Source of the DNA: Erysipelotrichaceae bacterium UBA3379
Lineage (GTDB): Bacteria; Bacillota_I; Bacilli_A; Erysipelotrichales; Coprobacillaceae
NCBI GenBank assembly: GCA_002359025.1
Contig: DEPZ01000060.1
Location: 1-11,082 of the forward strand
DNA: 11,082 bases
Direction: 5' to 3'
Shown: in pieces, positions 6,006 through 11,082 of the stretch
Layout: the number at the start of each line of letters is the position of its first letter
Numbering within the stretch: the stretch's first letter is position 1
Program-made: the position numbers and the translations under genes
Notes under the pieces: model-generated
What the model was told of the DNA's origin: nothing
What the model saw: only the letters and a program-made list of their open reading frames with translations
The model's database searches: none

Positions 6006-9000
6006 ATGTATATACAAGAACGTGAAATACAACGTATGTTGAGGGATGAAAAGGAGTATAGATATGCTCGTTTTTTAGATATACGTCAAATATTAGAGCG
6101 AATGACAATTTCGAAAGATAATAATAATGGTTGTTTAAGGGTTAATGCTAGAATTAACGATCATGAACAAAGATATATTGTTTCGTTAAAAATATCATCA
6201 CAAGGGGAAATTTTAGATGCAAGTTGTTCTTGCCATATATCTGGATGTAGACATATAGGTGCTATATTGTTTTTCTTAAGTCGTTTTGAAATCAATACTT
6301 ATCCTTATGTTTATGAGCAAGATAAAACAATAGATAAAACAAAAAGATTAAAAGAATTGGAGAAACAAAGACAGCAACGAATTCTCAATAAAAAAGAACA
6401 AGAAGTATTGAATTTAATAGATATATATAAAGATCAATCATTAAGAGAATCATTAAGTCCTTTATCTACAAAACAATATCGAATAAGAGTCTTTGTATCT
6501 TATCGAAAAGAAGGGTTATTTATTGGATTAAAAGTTTATAATGATATGCAAGGGTATGTTGTGAAAAACTTAGATACTTTTTTTCATGCTATTGAACATT
6601 ATGAAAGTATTAAATACGGTAAAAACTTTGAATTTATACATAGTTATGATGCATTTGATGATGATTCATTAGAAATCTTACAATTATTAAAAGTCATTAT
6701 GGATAAAAATAAACTGATTCAAAAAGGAGTTATTCGAGGTTTATTAGTGACTGATAAACATATAGATGAGTTTTATGATTGTATGAGTCAACTTCCTTCT
6801 CAATATTGTGATATTGCTTTTGATTTAAGAGAATATCAGCTACCATTAGATATCCAACCCAAAGATGATTATTATATTATAGATTTTAAAGAATACTCAT
6901 TATTTGAAAATACATTACGTTCTTCAGATTATATATATGCTTTTGAAAATGATACTCTTTATCGTTATGATTTTCAAAATTCTCAAAAGATGTTTCTTTT
7001 TATTGAAAAAGCAATGGAAAGTCGAGGAGGTCTCTATGTACCTAAGAATTCATTAAATGATTTTTATAAATATATATTAATAGATATATTAGATGATATT
7101 TCTATAGATACACAATATTTCCATGAATATCATCAAGAAAATATGATTAATCTCTACGGAGATATGACGAGTGATGATCAAATATGTCTACAAATAGAAT
7201 ACATTTATGATGATGGTGTCAAATATGCATTTGATGAGGATAATATACATAAATCTAAAGAAACAGATTTGATTGAAAATTACCTTAGACCTTATATAGA
7301 AGATATAGATGATCATGTCATTTACTTATTATATGATCATGATTTTGCTTATCAATTTATGAGAGATGGATTATCTTATCTTTCTAAATATTGTCATATT
7401 TATGTTAGCGATAATTTAAAAACGATAACTCAAAAACAATCCATGCATCTTCAAATTGGAATTAGTGTGAGTAATGGCCTTTTATCAGTAAATATTGAGA
7501 GTTTAGATTTTAATAAGGAAGAGCTTTATGATGTTTTAAAAGCTTTTAAAAAGAAAAGAAAGTTTTATAAACTTACAAATGGTCAAATTATTTCTTTAGA
7601 AAATAGAGAATTAAAAGAATTAGATGAATTGACATCATCATTACAATTAAAACCTCAAGATTTTCAAAAAGATAATATTGATATACCATCATATCGTTTG
7701 TTTGAATTAGATCAACTTGTAAGTCAAGATTCATCTATACAATATTCAAGAAGTGATGAATTTAACCAATGGATTGATCATCTCAAAGATTATCAAAAAG
7801 ATTTTGAAGTTCCTTCTCATTATCAAAATATTTTAAGAGGATATCAAGTTGAAGGATATCGTTGGTTACGTATCATGCAGACGTATGGTTTTGGGGGAAT
7901 ATTAGCTGATGATATGGGACTTGGAAAGACTTTACAAATCATTGTATATTTAGAAAGTATGCAAGGAGAAGGGGTTCATTTGGTTGTGACACCTGCAAGT
8001 CTATTGTTCAATTGGCAAGATGAAATAGAAAAGTTTTCCTCGAATTTAAAAGTTTTATGTGTGTATGGTCATAAACAACAAAGAGATGAATTATTTCAAC
8101 ATGTTCAAGACTATGATGTTGTCTTAATTTCTTATGATTACTTAAGAAGAGATATTGAATTATATAGTCAATTTGCTTTTCATACAGTTATTTTAGACGA
8201 AGCACAATATATTAAAAATCCTAAAACTCAAAATGCATTATGTGTGAAAAGATTACAATCAAAACAAAGATTTGCCTTAACAGGAACACCTATTGAAAAT
8301 TCATTAGCTGAGTTATGGTCTATATTTGATTTTTTAATGCCACATTATTTGTATAATTATTCATATTTTTTAGAAAACTATGAAAGACCTATTGTAAAAG
8401 ATAAAGATAATGATAAACAAGAAAAATTAAGACAAATGATTACTCCATTTGTCTTAAGAAGAAATAAAAAAGATGTTTTAAAAGAATTGCCTGAAAAAAT
8501 TGAACAGACCTTCTATTTCCATATGAATGAAGAAGAAGAGAAACTTTATTTAGGAAATCTTGTACAAGTGAATAAATCTTTACAACAAAAACTGGATATG
8601 CATCAACTAGGACATATTGATATTTTAGCTATGCTAACAAGACTTAGACAATTATGTCAAGATCCTCGTTTACTGTATGAAGATATTGAACAACCTTCTT
8701 CTAAATTAAAAGGATGTATGGAATTGATCCATTCTTTACAAGAAAGTGGTAAAAAGATTCTCTTATTTTCATCATTTACTTCAGTATTACATCTTATTGA
8801 AGAACAGTGTGTAAAAGAACACGTTTCGTATTACTTATTGGACGGAAGTGTACCAAAAGAAAAAAGAAAAGCAATGGTTGATGCTTTCCAAAAAGATGAA
8901 ACAACTCTGTTCTTAATTTCATTGAAAGCAGGGGGATCAGGATTGAATTTAACAAGTGCTCAAGCTGTTATTCATTATGATCCATGGTGGAATATGTCCG

Positions 9001-9209
9001 CCAAAAATCAAGCGACTGATAGAGCGCATCGTATGGGACAAAAAAATACTGTTCAGGTCTTTTCATTGATTATGAAAGGAACGATTGAAGAAAAGATTAT
9101 GGATTTACAAAAACAAAAGAAGAATTTAGCAGATACTTTTGTAGAAGGGCATGATGGTTCTATCTCCTCTATGTCAGTAGACGATTTAAAAACATTATTT
9201 GAATACTAG
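6006..9209 (+). CDS. SWIM zinc-finger SNF2-family helicase/ATPase
   Basis: A 1067-residue Swi2/Snf2 ATPase of the bacterial RapA/HepA-like group, which uses ATP to move along duplex DNA or remodel protein-DNA complexes; the precise role of these SWIM-SNF2 proteins is unsettled. In order: a SWIM zinc-binding motif (Cys74, Cys76, Cys81, His83), a long bacterial SNF2-associated region (about 150-580), then the two RecA-like lobes. Motif I is DDMGLGKT (Lys641), motif II is DEAQ (731-734) and motif III is LTGTPIENSLAELWS. The C-terminal lobe has GGSGLNLT and QATDRAHRMGQ with arginine fingers Arg1006 and Arg1009. All catalytic motifs are intact and the length is usual for the family. The start ATG has a strong AGGGGGAGG site. 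It is monocistronic, with a terminator directly after its stop. No restriction, phage or defence partner adjoins it. Confidence 0.93.
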   Translation: MYIQEREIQRMLRDEKEYRYARFLDIRQILERMTISKDNNNGCLRVNARINDHEQRYIVSLKISSQGEILDASCSCHISGCRHIGAILFFLSRFEINTYPYVYEQDKTIDKTKRLKELEKQRQQRILNKKEQEVLNLIDIYKDQSLRESLSPLSTKQYRIRVFVSYRKEGLFIGLKVYNDMQGYVVKNLDTFFHAIEHYESIKYGKNFEFIHSYDAFDDDSLEILQLLKVIMDKNKLIQKGVIRGLLVTDKHIDEFYDCMSQLPSQYCDIAFDLREYQLPLDIQPKDDYYIIDFKEYSLFENTLRSSDYIYAFENDTLYRYDFQNSQKMFLFIEKAMESRGGLYVPKNSLNDFYKYILIDILDDISIDTQYFHEYHQENMINLYGDMTSDDQICLQIEYIYDDGVKYAFDEDNIHKSKETDLIENYLRPYIEDIDDHVIYLLYDHDFAYQFMRDGLSYLSKYCHIYVSDNLKTITQKQSMHLQIGISVSNGLLSVNIESLDFNKEELYDVLKAFKKKRKFYKLTNGQIISLENRELKELDELTSSLQLKPQDFQKDNIDIPSYRLFELDQLVSQDSSIQYSRSDEFNQWIDHLKDYQKDFEVPSHYQNILRGYQVEGYRWLRIMQTYGFGGILADDMGLGKTLQIIVYLESMQGEGVHLVVTPASLLFNWQDEIEKFSSNLKVLCVYGHKQQRDELFQHVQDYDVVLISYDYLRRDIELYSQFAFHTVILDEAQYIKNPKTQNALCVKRLQSKQRFALTGTPIENSLAELWSIFDFLMPHYLYNYSYFLENYERPIVKDKDNDKQEKLRQMITPFVLRRNKKDVLKELPEKIEQTFYFHMNEEEEKLYLGNLVQVNKSLQQKLDMHQLGHIDILAMLTRLRQLCQDPRLLYEDIEQPSSKLKGCMELIHSLQESGKKILLFSSFTSVLHLIEEQCVKEHVSYYLLDGSVPKEKRKAMVDAFQKDETTLFLISLKAGGSGLNLTSAQAVIHYDPWWNMSAKNQATDRAHRMGQKNTVQVFSLIMKGTIEEKIMDLQKQKKNLADTFVEGHDGSISSMSVDDLKTLFEY

Positions 9210-9235
9210 AAGTTGTATCGTTGATACAACTTTTT
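9210..9235 (+). terminator. Intrinsic terminator of the SNF2 gene
   Basis: AAGTTGTATC (9210-9219) pairs perfectly with GATACAACTT (9223-9232) around a GTT triloop and runs into TTTTT. It begins directly after the helicase stop codon. Confidence 0.9.
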
Positions 9236-9267
9236 GTGTACAAAAATAGTATAAAAATGTACATTTT
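9231..9267 (+). repeat. Paired TGTACA palindromes, candidate LytTR-type operator
   Basis: Two inverted repeats lie in tandem: TTTTTGT-GT-ACAAAAA (9231-9246) and the perfect 14-bp palindrome AAAATGTACATTTT (9254-9267). Each contains TGTACA (9237-9242 and 9258-9263), exactly 21 bp apart. LytTR regulators typically bind two 9-bp direct repeats with a 12-bp gap, also a 21-bp period. The pair sits about 35 bp upstream of a TATAAT before the LytTR gene, suggesting autoregulation. The TGTACA core itself does not match the AgrA-type consensus, so this remains inference. Confidence 0.45.
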
Positions 9268-9300
9268 CGCATTTAAAAAGTATATATTGAAAATAATGTA

Positions 9301-9306
9301 TATAAT
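9301..9306 (+). promoter_or_regulatory. Possible -10 box of the LytTR gene
   Basis: TATAAT lies about 95 bases upstream of the LytTR start. No recognisable -35 is present at 16-18 bp spacing (AAGTAT region), as expected for a promoter that needs an activator bound upstream. The rest of the 9307-9400 leader is A-rich and includes a ribosome-site-preceded 11-codon reading frame (9322-9357) of doubtful significance. Confidence 0.4.
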
Positions 9307-9400
9307 CTTTTAAGGGAAAATATGCCAATTGAATCAAGGTTTAAGTATAGAACTTGAAAAAAAGAGAAAAAAGTTATTTCCTATAGAGGGAGGTAGACTT

Positions 9401-9871
9401 ATGAAAATAACTTATGAAGAAAATGCAAAAATGAATCATCATGAAATTAGAATTGTAACACACCCAAAAAATAAAAAACTAGTACGAACAGTTATTAATC
9501 AAATAGAAGATAAATTTGGGGAAATAGAAGTTTATGATGATATGAGAAATCAATATTATATTCCTATTTTATCTATTTACTATATTGAAATCATTGATCA
9601 TCGAATCTTTGCTTATACTGATTCCAATATATACAAACTTAGATTTATTTCAACAACAAAATTATCACAGATATTAAAACCGTATGGATTTTATAAAGTG
9701 AATGTGAGGACATTAGTTAATAAAAAATACGTGGTTCAATATCATAAAGTTGTAGGAAGCCGTAGAAAATTGATACTAGAAAATGGAGAAATACTCATAT
9801 CAAGTAGACGTTATAAAGAAGAATGCGATAGAATGATAAAAGATAAAAAGGATATTGAACTCGTTTATTAA
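9401..9871 (+). CDS. Stand-alone LytTR-family DNA-binding transcriptional regulator
   Basis: A 156-residue protein with a LytTR DNA-binding domain at about 54-146 and no receiver domain. The domain shows the family course: SIYYIEIIDHRIFAY, a KLSQILKPYGFYKV helix-strand, the VRTLVNKKYV segment (family RSxIVN), and the closing LENGEILISSRRY strands that contact DNA. The N-terminal 50 residues form a small alpha/beta unit as in the short LytTR proteins of LytTR regulatory systems (HdrR/BrsR type). Those are usually paired with a membrane inhibitor or a DUF3021 protein; neither lies next to this gene within the window. The start is ATG 9401, seven bases after GGGAGG; an upstream TTG at 9329 has no ribosome site. 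A terminator overlaps its stop, and the next gene encodes a small XRE regulator. TGTACA repeats upstream may be its own operator. Confidence 0.85.
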   Translation: MKITYEENAKMNHHEIRIVTHPKNKKLVRTVINQIEDKFGEIEVYDDMRNQYYIPILSIYYIEIIDHRIFAYTDSNIYKLRFISTTKLSQILKPYGFYKVNVRTLVNKKYVVQYHKVVGSRRKLILENGEILISSRRYKEECDRMIKDKKDIELVY

Positions 9872-9885
9872 ACGAGGGTTTTTTT
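9860..9885 (+). terminator. Intrinsic terminator of the LytTR gene
   Basis: CTCGTTT (9860-9866) pairs with AAACGAG (9870-9876) around an ATT loop, followed by GG and a run of seven T. The stem contains the LytTR stop codon (9869-9871). Confidence 0.85.
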
Positions 9886-9911
9886 CTTAATAACAATATT
9901 GTCTTAATAAC
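9885..9911 (+). repeat. Direct repeat with central palindrome upstream of the XRE gene
   Basis: TCTTAATAAC occurs at 9885-9894 and 9902-9911, a 17-bp period. The perfect palindrome ACAATATTGT (9893-9902) lies between, and a related ACAATGTT follows (9913-9920). The position between the LytTR terminator and the XRE gene makes an operator for either regulator possible. Confidence 0.45.
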
Positions 9912-9931
9912 GACAATGTTCATAAAGCGAA

Positions 9932-9960
9932 TTTCACTTCATAATAGAGATGAGGTGAAA
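9932..9960 (+). promoter_or_regulatory. Hairpin sequestering the ribosome binding site of the XRE gene
   Basis: TTTCACTTCAT (9932-9942) can pair over 11 continuous base pairs (one G-U) with ATGAGGTGAAA (9950-9960) around the 7-nt loop AATAGAG. The 3' arm contains the entire Shine-Dalgarno GAGGTGA (9952-9958), and the start codon follows two bases later. In any transcript that begins upstream of 9932, the ribosome site would be closed, pointing to translational control. A CATAAT at 9940-9945 could instead be a -10 box, which would give a near-leaderless transcript without the hairpin. Confidence 0.55.
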
Positions 9961-9962
9961 GT

Positions 9963-10172
9963 ATGATAAGCTATAAACCGTTTTGGAAAACGCTCGAAAA
10001 AAGAAACTTAAATCAATATGTATTATGTGAACAATATGAAATAAGTAGAAGTTTATTAGATAAACTAAGACATGATAAAGATGTACGCTTATCTACTATA
10101 GATAGACTTTGTGAAATTTTAGATTGTTCTATTGAAGATATTGTGGAAATAGTGAGTGAAGATATAAAATAA
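9963..10172 (+). CDS. Small XRE/Cro-CI-type helix-turn-helix regulator
   Basis: A 69-residue protein consisting of little more than one HTH domain of the Cro/CI (XRE) class. NLNQYVLCEQYEISRSLLDKL (16-36) contains the helix-turn-helix, with ISRSLLDKLRHDK as the recognition helix. The RLSTIDRLCEILDCSIEDIVEI segment (42-63) is the typical closing helices of short chromosomal XRE proteins (YozG-like). Such proteins usually act as dimeric repressors, often of nearby genes. No toxin or phage gene adjoins it. The ribosome site GAGGTGA lies in a strong hairpin, and upstream repeats may be operators. It is separated from the LytTR gene by a terminator and ends in a bidirectional terminator that overlaps its stop codon. 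Confidence 0.85.
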   Translation: MISYKPFWKTLEKRNLNQYVLCEQYEISRSLLDKLRHDKDVRLSTIDRLCEILDCSIEDIVEIVSEDIK

Positions 10173-10195
10173 AAAAGCTGTTTTGACAGCTTTTT
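10172..10195. terminator. Bidirectional terminator between the XRE and HPr-like genes
   Basis: AAAAAGCTGT (10172-10181) pairs perfectly with ACAGCTTTTT (10186-10195) around a TTTG loop. T-runs on either strand make it work for both convergent genes. It overlaps the stop codon of each. Confidence 0.88.
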
Positions 10196-10475
10196 ATTTT
10201 GCTGGAATACTAGCAATACCTAGTTCATTGATCTTATTTATGATTTCTTCCATTGCTTCTTTTTCATCTGCACCCTCAACTGTAATTTCAAGTGATGCTT
10301 TTGTAGGAACCCCTAAAGATAAGACTCCCATCATACTTTTAAGATTCACATTTTTTCCTTCATAAGTAAGCGTAATATGAGAGTTGAATTTTTTTACAAG
10401 TGTGACAAGTTCTGTTGTAGGGGTAGCATAAAGCCCAACAGGATCCGTCACTACAAATTTAATACTTTTTGCCAT
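10194..10475 (-). CDS. HPr-family protein lacking the active-site histidine (Crh-like)
   Basis: A 93-residue HPr fold, full length. In phosphotransferase HPr the motif GLHARPA carries the His that accepts phosphate from enzyme I. Here it reads GLYATPT: Tyr16 replaces His15 and Thr18 replaces Arg17 (B. subtilis numbering). The second phosphorylation site is kept: NLKSMMGVLSLGV with Ser47 equals Ser46, the target of HPr kinase and the contact surface for CcpA. Loss of the His with retention of the Ser is the same logic as Crh of Bacillus, where the His is Gln, so a role in catabolite regulation rather than sugar transport is inferred. The ORF and ribosome site (AGGGAGG) are intact, with an extended -10 promoter upstream. 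A rhodanese-like gene precedes it by 74 bp on the same strand. True HPr must be encoded elsewhere. Confidence 0.88.
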   Translation of the reverse strand: MAKSIKFVVTDPVGLYATPTTELVTLVKKFNSHITLTYEGKNVNLKSMMGVLSLGVPTKASLEITVEGADEKEAMEEIINKINELGIASIPAK

Positions 10476-10501
10476 AAATATTCCTCCCTTTGTATACTTT
10501 T

Positions 10502-10510
10502 ATTATATCA
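10502..10510 (-). promoter_or_regulatory. Extended -10 promoter of the HPr-like gene
   Basis: The - strand reads TGATATAAT, a perfect -10 with the TGn extension that can replace a good -35 (none is seen at 17 bp). It lies about 25-35 bases upstream of the start codon, so the HPr-like gene can be expressed independently of the upstream rhodanese-like gene. Confidence 0.65.
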
Positions 10511-10525
10511 CAAATAAATATAAGA

Positions 10526-10563
10526 GAAGAAAAATAATGCATTCAAAAATTATTTTTTTCTTC
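10526..10563 (-). repeat. AT-rich inverted repeat after the rhodanese-like gene, possible weak terminator
   Basis: GAAGAAAAATAAT (10526-10538) is complementary to ATTATTTTTTTCTTC (10549-10563) apart from a two-base bulge, and it overlaps the rhodanese-like stop codon. The - strand transcript would form a long A/U hairpin followed by a pyrimidine-rich stretch. Low GC in the stem makes it a weak terminator at best, so read-through into the HPr-like gene is possible. Confidence 0.35.
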
Positions 10564-10912
10564 GATACTTTCTTGGAACATTTAATCCATCAATATTCTC
10601 ATGAAAGTCATAAAAACTACCTAAGTCATAAGAATCATAATTCATCTTTGTTAAGATTTTCACTGCTTTTTCACTTAAAGCCGGATTTAATGAATAAATA
10701 TAATATATTATATTCTTTTCTGGATAATATTCATCAAATCGTTTTAATAAACGAAAAGGTAAACATTCAGCACCCTCTATATGAAGATTATCAAAGTTCA
10801 CAACTTCATCAACACATATAATCATGATTTTATCTGTATTCTTTTTATAATTTCTATATGCTTCATTAATTTCTAGTTTTTTAATTTCTATTTTTTTATT
10901 AAACCCAAACAT
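10550..10912 (-). CDS. Rhodanese-like domain protein without the catalytic cysteine
   Basis: A 120-residue protein that follows the rhodanese (sulfurtransferase) fold: IEINEAYRNY helix, strand KIMIICVDE, then NLHIEGAECLPF, matching the family GHIxGAxxxP, and the closing KAVKILTKMNYDSYDLGSF, matching the usual aaxxLxxxGYxxVxxLxGG. The active-site loop that should read CxxGxR after the central strand is YIYSLNPA (71-78), with no Cys and no Arg. The Asp-Val-Arg of the first motif is also changed (ICVDE). Sulfur transfer by the normal route is therefore not expected; a binding or scaffolding role is more likely. Residues 1-7 and the basic tail (RKYRRKK) are extra. The start has AGGAGG at good spacing. 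It may share a transcript with the HPr-like gene. The fold call is moderately firm; function is unknown. Confidence 0.7.
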   Translation of the reverse strand: MFGFNKKIEIKKLEINEAYRNYKKNTDKIMIICVDEVVNFDNLHIEGAECLPFRLLKRFDEYYPEKNIIYYIYSLNPALSEKAVKILTKMNYDSYDLGSFYDFHENIDGLNVPRKYRRKK

Positions 10913-10933
10913 TTTTATCCTCCTATTTTTAAT

Positions 10934-10942
10934 ATAATATCA
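10934..10942 (-). promoter_or_regulatory. Possible extended -10 of the rhodanese-like gene
   Basis: The - strand reads TGATATTAT about 22 bases upstream of the start codon, a TGn-extended -10 without a -35. The implied leader would be only about 15 bases, so the start may lie elsewhere in this AT-rich spacer. Confidence 0.35.
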
Positions 10943-10962
10943 CTTTTTTTTAATATTTTCTA

Positions 10963-10991
10963 TTGATTTTGATTTTTTTATATGCTATTAT
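10963..10991 (+). promoter_or_regulatory. Promoter of the tRNA-Glu gene
   Basis: -35 TTGATT (10963-10968) and -10 TATTAT (10986-10991) are 17 bp apart, and a TGC extension lies directly before the -10. Transcription would start near 10998, about a dozen bases before the mature tRNA 5' end. Confidence 0.75.
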
Positions 10992-11010
10992 ATACGAGCA
11001 ACAGAAAACT

Positions 11011-11082
11011 GGCCTGTTGGAGAAACGGTTAACTCACATGCCTTTCACGCATGCATTCACGGGTTCGAATCCCGTACAGGTC
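11011..11082 (+). tRNA. tRNA-Glu (anticodon UUC), lacking only the discriminator base
   Basis: Cloverleaf: acceptor GGCCTGT (11011-11017) with ACAGGTC (11076-11082, one G-U), a D-arm with GGTTAA, anticodon stem CATGC/GCATG with loop CTTTCAC and anticodon TTC at 11044-11046, and T-arm ACGGG-TTCGAAT-CCCGT. UUC reads GAA/GAG, hence glutamate. The window stops at the last acceptor base, so the discriminator base and any encoded CCA or further tRNAs lie outside. Confidence 0.95.

Noticed and set aside
5908..6108. 66-codon - strand frame at the SNF2 start
   Set aside because: It overlaps the start of the helicase antisense and has no homologous features or ribosome site.
6006..9209. SNF2 helicase as part of a defence island
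   Set aside because: SNF2 ATPases occur in some defence systems, but there is no methylase, nuclease, protease or DISARM/Zorya-type partner next to it, and SWIM-SNF2 genes are ordinary chromosomal genes in Bacillota.
10013..10216. 67-codon - strand frame antisense to the XRE gene
   Set aside because: It crosses the bidirectional terminator and is the complement of a clear HTH gene.
10183..10365. 60-codon + strand frame antisense to the HPr-like gene
   Set aside because: It begins inside a terminator and is antisense to a clear HPr fold.
10537..10821. 94-codon + strand frame antisense to the rhodanese-like gene
   Set aside because: The - strand frame has a strong ribosome site and a recognisable fold; the + frame is His/Ser/Leu-rich shadow sequence without a ribosome site.
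11011..11082. tRNA-Glu as an integration site for a mobile element
   Set aside because: No integrase or duplicated tRNA 3' end is visible in the window, and the region beyond the tRNA is not available.

Overview
The window is AT-rich DNA with strong Shine-Dalgarno sites, TTGATT/TATAAT-type promoters and intrinsic terminators after most transcription units. Together with the gene content (LCP ligase, DUF1846, DUF2974 hydrolase, HPr-family protein with an HPr-kinase serine, stand-alone LytTR regulator) this points to a low-GC Bacillota. It is most like the Erysipelotrichia/Coprobacillaceae gut anaerobes; that class-level assignment is an inference from protein style, not a search result.

Left edge (1-1310): the 3' end of a group II intron (domains V and VI) on the + strand abuts a - strand gene for a DUF2974 (Mbeg1-like) alpha/beta hydrolase. 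The last four codons and the stop of that gene lie inside intron sequence.

1310-3440: a possible structured leader with an intrinsic terminator precedes a two-gene operon for an LCP-family cell-wall glycopolymer ligase and a DUF3783 protein. 3478-5804: a TauE/SafE-family transporter (+) converges on a DUF1846 protein (-). Their stop codons overlap inside one terminator hairpin. 6006-9209: a large SWIM-SNF2 ATPase is transcribed divergently from DUF1846.

9210-10195 is a regulatory patch. A stand-alone LytTR DNA-binding protein has paired TGTACA palindromes one LytTR-box period (21 bp) apart upstream of it. A 69-residue XRE-type HTH protein follows, and its ribosome binding site is locked in an 11-bp hairpin. 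A bidirectional terminator separates this patch from the next genes.

10194-10912 (-): a rhodanese-fold protein lacking the catalytic Cys is followed by an HPr-family protein in which the phospho-accepting His is Tyr but the HPr-kinase Ser is kept, as in Crh-type regulators. The window ends in a tRNA-Glu(UUC) with a good promoter; only its discriminator base and anything 3' of it are missing.

Most genes look like ordinary chromosomal genes. The points most worth a second look are the His-less HPr beside a Cys-less rhodanese, the sequestered RBS of the XRE gene, the LytTR operator-like repeats, the leader before the LCP gene, and the intron/hydrolase junction.
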